Origin: Chimaeribacter arupi
GTDB lineage: Bacteria; Pseudomonadota; Gammaproteobacteria; Enterobacterales; Enterobacteriaceae
Assembly (NCBI RefSeq): GCF_002858805.1
Contig: NZ_PJZI01000006.1
Location: 1-64,000, forward strand
Reading direction: 5' to 3'
Length of the DNA stretch: 64,000 nt
Positions within the stretch are counted from its first letter, which is position 1. The number at the start of each line of letters is the position of its first letter. Both the position numbers and the translations under genes were made by a program. Positions 34,791 through 44,053 of this stretch are shown here, piece by piece. The notes under the pieces are model-generated. The model ran no database searches and had not been told where the DNA came from. It saw only the letters and a list, made by a program, of their open reading frames with translations.

Positions 34791-35795
34791 ATGGCTAAGC
34801 TGGACGTTAAAAAACTGTATGTTACGCAGGATAACAAGTTACTTGAAGGTGCCTACAGCGCCACGCTCGATGAGATGCGTCTGCTCTACTTAGCCCTGGT
34901 CCAGATTGACAGCAAAAAAGTACAGCCGGATGGTCTCTACACTCTCTATCCTGCTGATTTTGAAAAGATGTTTGGTGTCCACCCTTCGCATACGCATCAG
35001 CAGCTCAAGAAGGCGGCTGATTCACTGGGCAGCAAACCGATCATCACCTACGAGTGGGATGAGAAGAAAAAGCGCCTGGACAAGGTCAAACGCTTTTGGT
35101 TTTCTTCGATTCGTTACGATGCCTCAGACAATACCGCGGACGTCACCATCCGTTTCTCCCCGGACGTTGTTCCCTATCTTTATGATCTGAAGAAAGAATT
35201 TACTCAGGTCGATTTTGAGCATGTGTCCCGCCTGGATACGCCTTTCGCTTTCCGGCTCTACAGCTGGCTGGTGAAGTTCCGCAACCTGGCGCGCAATTCC
35301 CGGCAGAATGGGATCATCGAAACCGATCCTTTCGAGATCGACTGGATGAAAGAGCGCACCGGGCTGGTGGGTAAGTACGAGGAATACCGCTTCTTCAAGC
35401 GTGACGTGCTGGTTCCCGCCATCGAACGGATCAATGCCAATACCGATATTTCCGTGAGCTGGCAGCCGGTCAAAGTGGGACGATCCGTCACTGCGATCAA
35501 ATTTTTCTACGTGATCGAATCAGGCCAGCGCGCGGCAAAACCTCTGCGTCCGCGTTTGCCCCGCCGGCCCCACGCGGTGGCCGGATCGGATCTGGAAGGA
35601 AAATGGGCACGCCGGTGCATCAGCCTGATGAAAGAGTACCGCCAGAAACTGGAAGCGTTTGATGCTTCTGAGAAAATTACCCTGGCTGACCTGCGGAAAT
35701 GGCTGGACTGGTACACGATCATCGGTGATGCGGCCAACATCAAATTGTTACAGGCAGAGATTAAAAAGCGCAGTACCCGCAAAAAAGCCGCCTAA
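34791..35795 (+). CDS. repA: Replication initiator RepA (Rep_3 type)
   Basis: 334 aa from the ATG at 34791 (GGAAAG upstream; an earlier in-frame start would lie inside the iterons and the operator). It has the two winged-helix architecture of Rep_3/RepE-like initiators: the first domain (~1-130) includes LLEGAYSATLDEMRLLYLAL, and the second (~135-260) includes FTQVDFEHVSRLDTPFAFRL. A basic C-terminus (KKRSTRKKAA) follows. Monomers bind the iterons to open the origin and dimers repress the gene. Its presence identifies the molecule as a plasmid or chromid. I cannot assign an incompatibility group without comparison. Confidence 0.92.
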   Translation: MAKLDVKKLYVTQDNKLLEGAYSATLDEMRLLYLALVQIDSKKVQPDGLYTLYPADFEKMFGVHPSHTHQQLKKAADSLGSKPIITYEWDEKKKRLDKVKRFWFSSIRYDASDNTADVTIRFSPDVVPYLYDLKKEFTQVDFEHVSRLDTPFAFRLYSWLVKFRNLARNSRQNGIIETDPFEIDWMKERTGLVGKYEEYRFFKRDVLVPAIERINANTDISVSWQPVKVGRSVTAIKFFYVIESGQRAAKPLRPRLPRRPHAVAGSDLEGKWARRCISLMKEYRQKLEAFDASEKITLADLRKWLDWYTIIGDAANIKLLQAEIKKRSTRKKAA

Positions 35796-36234
35796 AACGC
35801 GCTGGAACGCACGCAGAGCGGCGAGACGATCATTTTCGATCCATCCTTGGATCGTCTCACGGAACGCCGTAAAACACGTTCTGCGGCGTTTTAGCCACTA
35901 ATAACATGCTGATAACATCCGGCTTTCCCCGATCTGTTTTCCATGCTGGATCCTGCTGATAAGCCAGACAGGATCGCACCAGAGGATCTTCCGGGCTTGT
36001 TTTTGCAGGCCGCTAGAAACCGGATCGCTGATGAATACCGGGAAACCGTTGGGCAGATGGCGTTCTGCACGGGCAATCACCGCATCGGTTTGCGCGGCCA
36101 GCTTTATCCGCCAGAGAGGATAAAACAACACTTATCCCCTAAAGGGGATAATCAGGGTTTTTAGATGAAATTAACGCAATCATGTCGATAACTGTTTGAA
36201 ATAAACAGTATCTTTTCAGGTGTCAGGGCTGACG
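35796..36234. other. Gene-free region downstream of repA
   Basis: 439 bases. Just after repA is a long hairpin (GAGACGAT at 35823-35830 with ATCGTCTC at 35851-35858, and an inner CGATCC/GGATCG), nested within further self-complementary sequence up to 35894. A second hairpin, TTATCCCC / GGGGATAA at 36132-36151, is followed by GGGTTTTT. A 73-codon plus-strand frame here (35943-36164) has no convincing start. No other feature seen. Confidence 0.5.
35823..35858 (+). terminator. Long inverted repeat after repA
   Basis: Eight-base outer arms plus a six-base inner stem, 28 bases after the repA stop. It lacks a good U-run, so it may be a structured end of the repA mRNA or a replication-fork or recombination site rather than a simple terminator. 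Confidence 0.45.
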
Positions 36235-36801
36235 TTAACCGGCCGTCAACCGGCGTAATAATCCGGCCACCAGCGGCAATTCACTAAAGCCGTCCCGGTC
36301 AAGAAAATGCCCGCTTTCCGGCAAGCCATAGAACGGGGCATTGAGCTGCTGGCTGAGGCGCAACGTCAGCGCCGGCGGCACAATCTCATCGTTCAATGAG
36401 GCCACCACTATCCGCTGGGGAATATGCCGGATGAGCTGTGCGGCGTCGAGAGGCGCGCGGGTAAACGCCTCCAGTTCCGGCAGGGCAGGCACCGCGTCAC
36501 TGAACCCGGACACCATAATCACACCCCCGGCAGGGCGTCCGGGCGGTTGTTGGTCCAGGTAGCGCAGGATGGTGATGCAACCGAGGCTGTGCCCCACGAA
36601 CCAGGTGTCGCCATCCGGCTCCCCCACTGCGGCCTGCAAGGCAGAAAGCCATGCGGTTTCATCCGGTGCCATCGGGTCAGGCATTGCCGGGATGTGAACC
36701 GTCATCCCCAGTAATTCAGCCTCTTTTTTGAGCCAGCCAAACCAGTGATGATCGGGGCCTGCCATAAAACCGTGCACAATAAACAGCCGTTTTGACGCCA
36801 T
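36235..36801 (-). CDS. RBBP9/YdeN-type serine hydrolase
   Basis: 188 aa, the length of the small RBBP9/YdeN alpha/beta hydrolases. The nucleophile Ser is in FVGHSLGCI (S72), a candidate Asp lies in ASLNDEIVPP and the His in PESGHFLDRDGF. The opening LFIVHGFMAGPDHHWFGWL is characteristic of the family (HGxxxxxxxxWxxWL). Cytoplasmic. Natural substrates of this family are poorly known. A 98-base gap separates it from the oxidoreductase gene upstream on the same strand. Confidence 0.85.
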   Translation of the reverse strand: MASKRLFIVHGFMAGPDHHWFGWLKKEAELLGMTVHIPAMPDPMAPDETAWLSALQAAVGEPDGDTWFVGHSLGCITILRYLDQQPPGRPAGGVIMVSGFSDAVPALPELEAFTRAPLDAAQLIRHIPQRIVVASLNDEIVPPALTLRLSQQLNAPFYGLPESGHFLDRDGFSELPLVAGLLRRLTAG

Positions 36802-36899
36802 GCTTTCCGCTCCTTGTGAAATATTCTCCCTGAAACGTAACGTAATTCGCAGGCCGTTTCATCTGAATACTGAGCATCAGCACCAGGCCCGAAGCGCTT

Positions 36900-38192
36900 T
36901 TAAAAGCGGTCAAACCGGTACAGCGACGGATCGATAAGTGGCGGATGGCCGGACACCAAATCCGCCGCCAGTTGCCCGGCAGCAGGGGATGTGCCGAAGC
37001 CGTGCCCCGAGAAGCCGGTCGCGAGCGTCAGGCCGGGCAGGGCGGCCACCGGCCCGATCACCGGGTTCGAATCCGGCGTGACATCGATTACCCCGGCCCA
37101 GGTTTCTTCAATTTTCGCCTGCTCAAACGCCGGCCAGGCCGCCCGGAGGTTGGTCATCGCTTCCGTGTTCAATACCGGGTTGGCCTGCGGATCCAGGGTA
37201 CGGACACGTTCAAACGGTGAGGTTTTTTTCGTGCCCCAACGGCGCGGCAGGGCCAGATCTTTCAGGAACGCTTTCCCCAGTGAGATACGCAGAAAATCCC
37301 GCTGGGTACGGAGCTGCGGCAGGTAACGCGGCCCCAGCAGCAGATGATCCAGCGTCAGGGAGGCATCAAGCGCGCCCCGCTGGGTAATGATAAAGCCGCC
37401 ATCCTTGTGTTTGCGGAACGAAAAATCCGGCGCACCCACGGCGATCTCAGTCGGCCCCGTCATGGGCGCGGTACGCAGCACGGAGCAGATCAACGGCAGC
37501 GTCGGCAGGGAAATGCCGAGGTTGCCGAGAAAACGCCGCGACCACAGCCCGCCCGCCAGCAACACCTGCTCACAGCGGAGCTCCCCCTGTTCCGTGACCA
37601 CGCCGCTGACTTTCCCGCCTGAGGTGACGAGGCTGCGTACAGCGCAGTTCTCCACAATCACCGCCCCTTTGGCGATGGCCGCCGCCGCAATCGCGCTGGC
37701 CGCCAGCGACGGCTCCGCGCGCCCGTCACTGGCGGTGTAGATCCCACCGGCCCATTGCCCGCGCCCACCAGGCACATGGGCGGCGATCTCCGCCCGGCTC
37801 AGCAGGCGTGAGCCGAGCGAAAGAGGGCTGACCGATTCCAGCCAGTGCTCATGCATCGCCATCTGCGCCCCGGTGCGGGCCACAAACATGATCCCGGCCT
37901 GCCGGTAACCCACATCGCGGCCCACGCGTGCCGGCAGGGCGGCCCAGAGCCGGTCAGCGGCCAGCGCCAGGGGAATGTCCCCGGCGTGGCGGCTGGTTTT
38001 ACGCACCCAGCCAAGGTTGCGTGATGACTGCTCCCCCGCCAGGCGGCCTTTTTCCAGCACCACCACCGGAATGTTGCGTTCAGCCAGCGTCAGCGCGGCG
38101 GTCAGGCCAACGATGCCGCCGCCAATCACGACAACATGGGTGGCAGAGGGAAAGCCGGTGGCGGTGCGAACCGGCGTGATTGCGGGTGCCAT
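36900..38192 (-). CDS. FAD-dependent amine/D-amino-acid oxidoreductase (DAO family)
   Basis: 430 aa from the ATG at 38192, which has GAGGT five bases upstream; a GTG four codons earlier coincides with that ribosome site. The FAD-binding Rossmann motif VVVIGGGIVGLTAALTLAE is near the N-terminus and the second FAD-contact motif (GLTLATGFSGHGFGTSPAAG) near the C-terminus. DAO-family enzymes oxidise secondary or primary amines and amino acids to imines. The next gene upstream encodes a RidA imine deaminase and the one before that an ornithine-cyclodeaminase-like protein, so the three form a coherent amine-oxidation unit. Confidence 0.88.
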   Translation of the reverse strand: MAPAITPVRTATGFPSATHVVVIGGGIVGLTAALTLAERNIPVVVLEKGRLAGEQSSRNLGWVRKTSRHAGDIPLALAADRLWAALPARVGRDVGYRQAGIMFVARTGAQMAMHEHWLESVSPLSLGSRLLSRAEIAAHVPGGRGQWAGGIYTASDGRAEPSLAASAIAAAAIAKGAVIVENCAVRSLVTSGGKVSGVVTEQGELRCEQVLLAGGLWSRRFLGNLGISLPTLPLICSVLRTAPMTGPTEIAVGAPDFSFRKHKDGGFIITQRGALDASLTLDHLLLGPRYLPQLRTQRDFLRISLGKAFLKDLALPRRWGTKKTSPFERVRTLDPQANPVLNTEAMTNLRAAWPAFEQAKIEETWAGVIDVTPDSNPVIGPVAALPGLTLATGFSGHGFGTSPAAGQLAADLVSGHPPLIDPSLYRFDRF

Positions 38193-38222
38193 AACATACC
38201 TCACTCAGGAACGGGTTAAGGG

Positions 38223-38645
38223 CTACAGGGTGACGGTGACCGCCTCGACGGCGGCGCGTGAGGCACCGCGGTAAGCCGTGACTTCAATCTCCACTTTGTA
38301 GACCGTTGACCCCAGCGGCGGGCAGGTCACGGTGGAGGCAGGGTTAATGCCGTGGAACTTGTCGCCGATGATCGCCATCACCACCGGGACGTCGGCCGGG
38401 TCCTGGATAAAGACCCGCGAAGCGATGACATCGGCCAGCGTGGCATCCACCGCCGCCAGTGCCGCCTCGATATTGGCAAACACCTGGTGGGTCTGGTCGG
38501 TGACGGCCTCCGGAATAATCTGGGTGCGGGGGTTGCGCCCGGCGGTGTTGGAAACATAAATCCAGTTATCGACGGCCACCAGGCGTGAATAGCTGGCCTT
38601 TTGCTCGAAAACAGAGCCGGTCGTGACTTTAACAATCTTGGTCAT
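38223..38645 (-). CDS. RidA family imine/enamine deaminase
   Basis: 140 aa from the ATG at 38645 (an ATG four codons earlier has no ribosome site). The RidA fold is recognised by WIYVSNTAGRNP, FANIEAALAAVDATLADVI and the ASRVFIQDP strand. RidA proteins hydrolyse reactive imines released by PLP or flavin enzymes. Placement directly before the FAD oxidoreductase (30 bases) and after the OCD-like gene suggests it clears the imine made by that oxidase. Confidence 0.88.
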   Translation of the reverse strand: MTKIVKVTTGSVFEQKASYSRLVAVDNWIYVSNTAGRNPRTQIIPEAVTDQTHQVFANIEAALAAVDATLADVIASRVFIQDPADVPVVMAIIGDKFHGINPASTVTCPPLGSTVYKVEIEVTAYRGASRAAVEAVTVTL

Positions 38646-38714
38646 GGTGTTTTCCATCAGGTAAAAAGGGCAGCGCCGCGCACTGCCGGAGGTGATATCA
38701 GCAGGGTTGCCCTT

Positions 38715-39854
38715 TCAGCTCAGCGCCGGGGATTCCCACAAATTAAGGGTGACGCCGATGCCCTGTTTCCGGGCGTTGCGGTAGACCACCGTGCCCCAGG
38801 CCACATCCTCCACCGGCATACCGCCCACCGACATCAGGATGATTTCGTCATCGTTCAGGCGGCCCGGCGCATCACCGGCGACGATTTTGCCGATATCCTC
38901 CAGCTGGTCGCGGGTGATTTTCCCTTCGGCCAGCATGTCCATAAACCGCACGCCGATGACCGGAATGGTGTGGTGTGCCGGCTTCGGCACTTCGTCATAC
39001 CAGGCCTGGTACAAGCCGGTGTTGTCCAGCACCTTGCGCACGTCGGGCTGCTCCATGCCTTCATCGATGTTGCACAGGGCCGGCATGGCAAGAAAGGCAC
39101 CCGGTTTCACCCACTCGCGTTTTACCAGCGGGTAGGTGGCCGGATCACCGACTTCACCTGAGCTGCAATAGGTGACGATGTCCGCCCCGCGCACTACCTC
39201 TTCCAGCGTATCCACCACCCGTACCTGGGTGATCTGCGGGTAGGTCTGGCTGACCCAGGAGAGGAAATCATCCAGGCTTTTGCGGCTGCGCCCTTTCACC
39301 TGGAGGGTATGGATCTGCGGGCAGACCGCCATAAACGCCGCGACGGCGGTTTTCCCCATCACACCCGGCCCCAGCAGGCCGATGACGCCGGCATCGCGGC
39401 GCGCCAGGTGGCGTGCGCCCACCCCCGGTACCGCGCCGGTGCGGTAGGCGGAAAGCAGGTTGGCGGACATAAACGCCAGCGGTGCGCCGGTGTCAGCGTC
39501 ACTGAGGGTGAACATCAGGATGGAGCGCGGCAGCCCTTTCTGCCGGTTCGCAATATTCGAGCCGTACCATTTCACCCCGGCAGTACAGAAATTGCCGCCG
39601 AGGTAGGCGGGCATCGCCATCAGCCTGCGGTCGGCAGTGGGTTTCGGCATGGCGGGAAACGGCGAGTGCTCAGGAAACGTCACCATGGCCCCGTGTGAGT
39701 CGTTATTCGGCCCGGCCATGCGGTAATCCCCGTGGTAGAGCAGGCCGAACATCTCTTCCATGGTATCCACGCAGGCTGCCATATCCGTGACCCCGGCGCG
39801 GATCATGTCCGGTTCAGAAAGGTAGATAAAATCAATGTGCGTCGAATCTGTCAT
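38715..39854 (-). CDS. Ornithine cyclodeaminase/mu-crystallin family protein
   Basis: 379 aa with the NAD(P)-binding half visible as GVIGLLGPGVMGKTAVAAF (~155-175) and the family's substrate half (MAMPAYLGG...GVKWYGSN). Family members are ornithine cyclodeaminases, alanine dehydrogenases or ketimine reductases. Some longer homologues next to amine oxidases are annotated as tyramine oxidase subunit B; I mention this from memory, not as an assignment. It is the first gene of the OCD-RidA-FAD oxidase operon and divergent from an AraC regulator. Confidence 0.85.
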   Translation of the reverse strand: MTDSTHIDFIYLSEPDMIRAGVTDMAACVDTMEEMFGLLYHGDYRMAGPNNDSHGAMVTFPEHSPFPAMPKPTADRRLMAMPAYLGGNFCTAGVKWYGSNIANRQKGLPRSILMFTLSDADTGAPLAFMSANLLSAYRTGAVPGVGARHLARRDAGVIGLLGPGVMGKTAVAAFMAVCPQIHTLQVKGRSRKSLDDFLSWVSQTYPQITQVRVVDTLEEVVRGADIVTYCSSGEVGDPATYPLVKREWVKPGAFLAMPALCNIDEGMEQPDVRKVLDNTGLYQAWYDEVPKPAHHTIPVIGVRFMDMLAEGKITRDQLEDIGKIVAGDAPGRLNDDEIILMSVGGMPVEDVAWGTVVYRNARKQGIGVTLNLWESPALS

Positions 39855-39991
39855 CCCGTTACCCCTGTTTCAGTGGAATGCGCCCGGTCAGCGCGGTGAA
39901 CGGGGTTATGAATAACGCGGGCGGCGGGCGGCTGTATTGAAGATTTGCGACAACGCAGGGCGCGGCGGCTGGCATCCGGCTTGCATGGCAT

Positions 39992-40858
39992 ATGGCTATC
40001 TTCCCGCTACCCGAGAACCAGACGATGCCAGATGCCCTGCCACTCCGCCGCGATACCGCTATCCACCCTGAGCAGCCCTGGTTTGTGCTCAGTGCTGCCG
40101 GACACTATGCCGTGATGGGGTCTGAGAACCCGGCGATCTCCCATTTCTACCGGTTTGACCGGGCCTCAGCGGCCGGCATGACGCTGGCTGTCCCGGACGG
40201 CTGTGTGGACATCCTGTTTGACTGTGACGACACCCGGCCGATGGCCAGGGTGTGCGGCACCACGCTTGAGGCGCGCAGCGCCGAGCTGAAAGCGGGGCAT
40301 CACTATTTTGGCGTGCGCTTTGCGCCCGGCGTGATGCCCGATTTCCTGGACATGATGGCGGAAGAGCTGACCGACCGGGAATTTGGCTTCCTGGAGGTGA
40401 CCCCCGGCGCGCGCCCGGTTTTTGAACGCATTGTGGAAAACCCGCTGTTTTCACAGCAGGTTGCGCTGTTTAACCACTATTTCACCCGGCGGCTGACCCG
40501 CCGCGCCTCCGCCGTGACCGCGCAGAGCCTGCGCGCCATCCGCGGGCAGCGGGGCAACATCCGGGTTGAGCAACTGGCGGCGCTGACCGGGTACACCTGC
40601 CGTACCCTCCAGCGCCAGTTCCGGCAGGACACCGGCCTGTCACCCAAAGCGTTCAGCCGCATTATCCGCTGCCAGTCCGCACTGAGTTGCCTCCACCAGC
40701 CGGCGGCACCGGCCTGCTCCGATCTGGCGCTGGATCTGGGCTTCAGTGACCAGTCGCACTTCCTGCGGGAGTTCAAAAAGCTCGTCAGCACCACGCCGCT
40801 GGACTACCAGCGCCGCATCCTGCTTGAGGCATACCGGGAGCGCCTCTGCTACCACTGA
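39992..40858 (+). CDS. AraC family transcriptional regulator
   Basis: 288 aa with an N-terminal ligand-sensing region and a C-terminal AraC DNA-binding domain (~185-280). The domain's two helix-turn-helices are seen in IRVEQLAALTGYTCRTLQRQ and LALDLGFSDQSHFLREFKKL. It diverges from the OCD-RidA-oxidase operon and precedes an APC permease on its own strand, so it likely activates both in response to an amine or amino acid. Two ATG codons, 39992 and 40025, are possible starts; neither has a clear ribosome site. Confidence 0.88.
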   Translation: MAIFPLPENQTMPDALPLRRDTAIHPEQPWFVLSAAGHYAVMGSENPAISHFYRFDRASAAGMTLAVPDGCVDILFDCDDTRPMARVCGTTLEARSAELKAGHHYFGVRFAPGVMPDFLDMMAEELTDREFGFLEVTPGARPVFERIVENPLFSQQVALFNHYFTRRLTRRASAVTAQSLRAIRGQRGNIRVEQLAALTGYTCRTLQRQFRQDTGLSPKAFSRIIRCQSALSCLHQPAAPACSDLALDLGFSDQSHFLREFKKLVSTTPLDYQRRILLEAYRERLCYH

Positions 40859-41005
40859 TGCCCTGAAAGGGTGCGGCGGCTGCACCCCGGCGCTGTCCGA
40901 TTTTTTCTATCCCGGCCGTCAACGCTGATGAATGATTCCGGTGAGTCACCTGCCTCAGGAACCCAATGCCTGAGTAACTTCTCACTGACAGGAAAGGCAC
41001 CGGCG

Positions 41006-42451
41006 ATGAGCAATTCACTTGATGTAGCGAAAACAGCGGAGCCGGGCATCACCGGCGACGCGCAGGCCAGCGGCGGTTTACGCAAAAACACGCTCGGCCT
41101 CTTCTCTCTGGTCTTCTTTGTGGTGGCCGCCGCCTCGCCCCTGACCGGGGTGGTCGGCGGCCTGCCGGTGGCAATATTTACCGGCAACGGCGCGGGCATC
41201 CCGGTGGTGTATATCGCGGCCTGCCTGATCCTGATGCTGTTCTCGGTGGGCTACATCGCCATGAGCCGCCATGTAAAAAGCGCCGGGGCGTTTTACACCT
41301 ACATCGCCACCGGCCTGGGCGAGCACTGGGGCGGCCCGGCATCGGTGCTGGCGCTGCTGGCGTACTGCGCCATCCAGACGGCGGTGGTGGCGATGCTGGG
41401 CTTCTTCAGCGCGCTGTTTCTGGCCGAACACCTGGGCGTGCAGGTGCCCTGGTGGGCGCTGAGTATGCTGTGTGTGGTGATCGCCTGGGTGCTGGGGATC
41501 AAGCGGGTGGAGGTCGGCGGGAAGCTGTTGGGCGTGCTGATGCTGGCGGAAGTGGCGATTGTGCTGCTGACTGACGTCATGCTGCTGGTCAACAAGAGCG
41601 GGCCGCTGACGCTCGCCTCCTTTGAGCCGTCGGTGTTCCTGCAGGGCAACATCGGGATCGCCTTTATCTTTGCCATTGCCGCCTTTATCGGGTTTGAGTC
41701 CACGGCGATCTATGCCGAAGAGTGCCGCGAACCGCAGAAAACGGTGCCGCGCGCCACGGTCTGTGCGCTGTTACTGATCACGGCGTTTTTCTGCTTTACC
41801 AGTTGGGCACTGGTACAGGCGTACGGTTTTGACGAACTGGTGGCGATCGCCCGCCGCGACCCCGGCAATTTCGTGTTCGACATTACCCGCCGGTATGTCG
41901 GCCAGTGGGCGGTGGACACCATGTCGGTGCTGCTGATCACCAGCCTGTTCGCTGCGGCGCTGGCTTTCCATAACAATATTTCCCGCTATATCTTCAGCAT
42001 CAGCCGCGACGGCCTGATCTGGAAAGAGCTGTGCCGCACCCACCCGGCCAACGGCACACCGCATAACGCCAGTCACCTGCACAGCGTGCTGCTGCTGTTG
42101 CTGCTGGCAGGCATGGGCAGCGCCAACCTGGACCCGATGGTGCACATTTTCGCCTTTGGCTCGGCGATCGCCACCCTGTGCATCATGGTGCTTCAGGTCG
42201 GCGTCTCGGCGGCGGTGATGGTGTTCTTCCGGCGTACCCACGCGCCGGGCGGCGGTGCATGGCGCACCTTCTGGGCGCCGCTGCTCGCGCTGCTCGGGAT
42301 GTCCGCCACTCTCATGATGATGGTCACCAACCTGCCACTGCTCAGCGGCAGTGACGCCCCGCAAATAGAGCTGATCCCCTGGGGAATTGCCGCCTGCGCC
42401 GTCGCCGGGTATGTGCTCTCCCGCCGCCGCCGGGTCAGTGCCCGGCCCTGA
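41006..42451 (+). CDS. APC superfamily amino acid/amine permease
   Basis: 481 aa from the ATG at 41006 (GGAAAGG upstream). About twelve hydrophobic segments follow the opening LGLFSLVFFVVAAASPLTGV, and the central signature IAAFIGFESTAIYAEE is typical of the APC permease branch that moves amino acids or polyamines. Located after the AraC gene in the amine-oxidation cluster, it probably imports the substrate of the FAD oxidase. Confidence 0.88.
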   Translation: MSNSLDVAKTAEPGITGDAQASGGLRKNTLGLFSLVFFVVAAASPLTGVVGGLPVAIFTGNGAGIPVVYIAACLILMLFSVGYIAMSRHVKSAGAFYTYIATGLGEHWGGPASVLALLAYCAIQTAVVAMLGFFSALFLAEHLGVQVPWWALSMLCVVIAWVLGIKRVEVGGKLLGVLMLAEVAIVLLTDVMLLVNKSGPLTLASFEPSVFLQGNIGIAFIFAIAAFIGFESTAIYAEECREPQKTVPRATVCALLLITAFFCFTSWALVQAYGFDELVAIARRDPGNFVFDITRRYVGQWAVDTMSVLLITSLFAAALAFHNNISRYIFSISRDGLIWKELCRTHPANGTPHNASHLHSVLLLLLLAGMGSANLDPMVHIFAFGSAIATLCIMVLQVGVSAAVMVFFRRTHAPGGGAWRTFWAPLLALLGMSATLMMMVTNLPLLSGSDAPQIELIPWGIAACAVAGYVLSRRRRVSARP

Positions 42452-42615
42452 TTTTCTCCCTCCTGCCTACCGGGCGCTGCCTCTGCATGGGGCACGCCCG
42501 GTGCGTGTTGATAAATCAAAGATTTGCGAAAAAGAGTCTGGTATTCTCCCTAAGATTATTCCTAATATGCCGCGCCTGCGGCCGCTGTCATCTTCCTTAG
42601 CCTGGAGCTGTACCC

Positions 42616-43299
42616 ATGTCCTCTGTGCCCGAGTCCGCTGTCCCTAACCTGCTGAACCCGCAGGATATCCGCATCCAACGCCTGTTCGTGACGCCGCTGG
42701 CGCTGGTCGAGCACCCGGCGGCGGAGGCGCTTAATGAGGCACTGAAAGCGGAGATTGCCCAGCGGCAGGCTGAGGACAACCTTGGCGTGCGGCACAGCAA
42801 TGTCGGGGGCTGGCAATCGGCTGCTGATTTCACCGAGTGGCCGGGCATGGGCGCCAGGGCGTTGACGGCGTTTGCCCGCGCGCTGGCGTATGAGCTGACG
42901 GCGGTGCAGCACCCGGAACAGGGGCTGGTGCTGCCGGAGTTTGACTGGAAGATCAACGCCTGGGCCAACGTAAACCGGGCCGGTAACGCCAATGCGCTGC
43001 ACGCCCATCCCGGCGCGTTCTGGTCTGGCGTTTACTGGGTGGATGACGGCCACAGCGGAGAGGAAGAGACAGCGACCGGCGGCGAACTGGAGTTCCACGA
43101 CCCGCGCGGCGTGCTGCCCTCCATGTATAACCCGGAGCTGCGGATGCGCATCGCCGATTGCCTGAGCGCCGGGTTAACCACCGCCATCACCCCAAAAAGC
43201 GGCACGCTGGTGATGTTCCCCTCTTGGCTGCAACATGCCGTGACGCGGGTGACCGCTACCCGCCCGCGCATCTCCATCGCGTTTAATTTCAGTGTGTAG
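42616..43299 (+). CDS. Putative 2OG-Fe(II) oxygenase (TIGR02466-like)
   Basis: 227 aa. The metal and co-substrate pattern of a double-stranded beta-helix oxygenase is visible: NALHAHPGAFWSGVYWV, GGELEFHDPRG, and near the end MFPSWLQHAVTRVTATRPRI, which supplies the distal His and the Arg that would bind 2-oxoglutarate. This matches the uncharacterised bacterial family TIGR02466 as I remember it. GGAG lies ten bases before the ATG. Its substrate is unknown; an amino acid or derivative is plausible given the permease upstream and the LysE exporter downstream. Confidence 0.8.
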   Translation: MSSVPESAVPNLLNPQDIRIQRLFVTPLALVEHPAAEALNEALKAEIAQRQAEDNLGVRHSNVGGWQSAADFTEWPGMGARALTAFARALAYELTAVQHPEQGLVLPEFDWKINAWANVNRAGNANALHAHPGAFWSGVYWVDDGHSGEEETATGGELEFHDPRGVLPSMYNPELRMRIADCLSAGLTTAITPKSGTLVMFPSWLQHAVTRVTATRPRISIAFNFSV

Positions 43300-43443
43300 A
43301 GGGGCGCAGGCCGGGCTTTTTACCCGGTATTGCGTTGACGGATTGCCGCCCGGCATTAACACTCCCTGCAACCGCCTTGTTGACGTGGCGTGAAAATCGG
43401 TTTCGCCTGAAAGGGGCTGAACAACAGGGAGAAAAGAGTGCTG

Positions 43444-44046
43444 ATGGACATCAATTTACCGGGCTTTATCCCCGCTCTCCTGCCGGTGGTGCTTTCACCG
43501 GGCGCCAGTTTCACCCTCGCCATGAACAGCGCGCTCTCCGGCGGCCGCCGGGGGCTGGCCTCTACCCTGACCGGCACGGCGCTCGGGATCTACACCCATG
43601 CGCTGCTTATCGGGCTGGGCATTACCTCGCTGCTGGTCGCCTCGCCCTGGTTGTTTGGCCTTCTGAAAGTCGCCGGCACGCTCTACCTGCTCTGGCTGGG
43701 CGGGCAACTGATCTGGAGTTGTATTAACGCGGAAACGCTCACCTTTGGGCGCAGCGGCCCGGTGGTCTCGGTGAAAGCGGCTTATCTGGCCAATGTGCTG
43801 AACCCCAAAGCCATCCTGTTCTACCTGACGGTGGTGTCGCAGTTCGCCGGGAAACAGGGCGAGTTCAGCCACTACCTGATCCTCGCGTCCGTGCATATCG
43901 TGATCATGGTGCTCTGGCTGACGCTGGCCAGCCGGGTGCTGCTGCGCTCTGCCGTAAACAGGGACACCCGCCTCCTGAAAAAAATCATTGATGTCGGCGG
44001 CGGGCTGGCACTGGTGCTGTTTGCGCTGTTCAGCGCCTTTTCCTGA
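43444..44046 (+). CDS. LysE family amino acid exporter
   Basis: 200 aa with five to six hydrophobic segments and the LysE/RhtB opening FIPALLPVVLSPGASFTLAM and central NVLNPKAILFYLTV motif. Members export amino acids such as lysine, homoserine or threonine. I prefer the ATG at 43444 to a GTG two codons earlier. It ends 7 bases from the convergent transporter gene. Confidence 0.88.
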   Translation: MDINLPGFIPALLPVVLSPGASFTLAMNSALSGGRRGLASTLTGTALGIYTHALLIGLGITSLLVASPWLFGLLKVAGTLYLLWLGGQLIWSCINAETLTFGRSGPVVSVKAAYLANVLNPKAILFYLTVVSQFAGKQGEFSHYLILASVHIVIMVLWLTLASRVLLRSAVNRDTRLLKKIIDVGGGLALVLFALFSAFS

Positions 44047-44053
44047 CGCGGCG

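Noticed and set aside
34535..34837. 100-codon minus-strand frame across the iterons
   Set aside because: The translated repeats (SRKSYHV...) are simply the iterons read as codons.
35943..36164. 73-codon plus-strand frame downstream of repA
   Set aside because: No ribosome site and no recognisable family; it passes through a hairpin. Listed only within the gene-free region.
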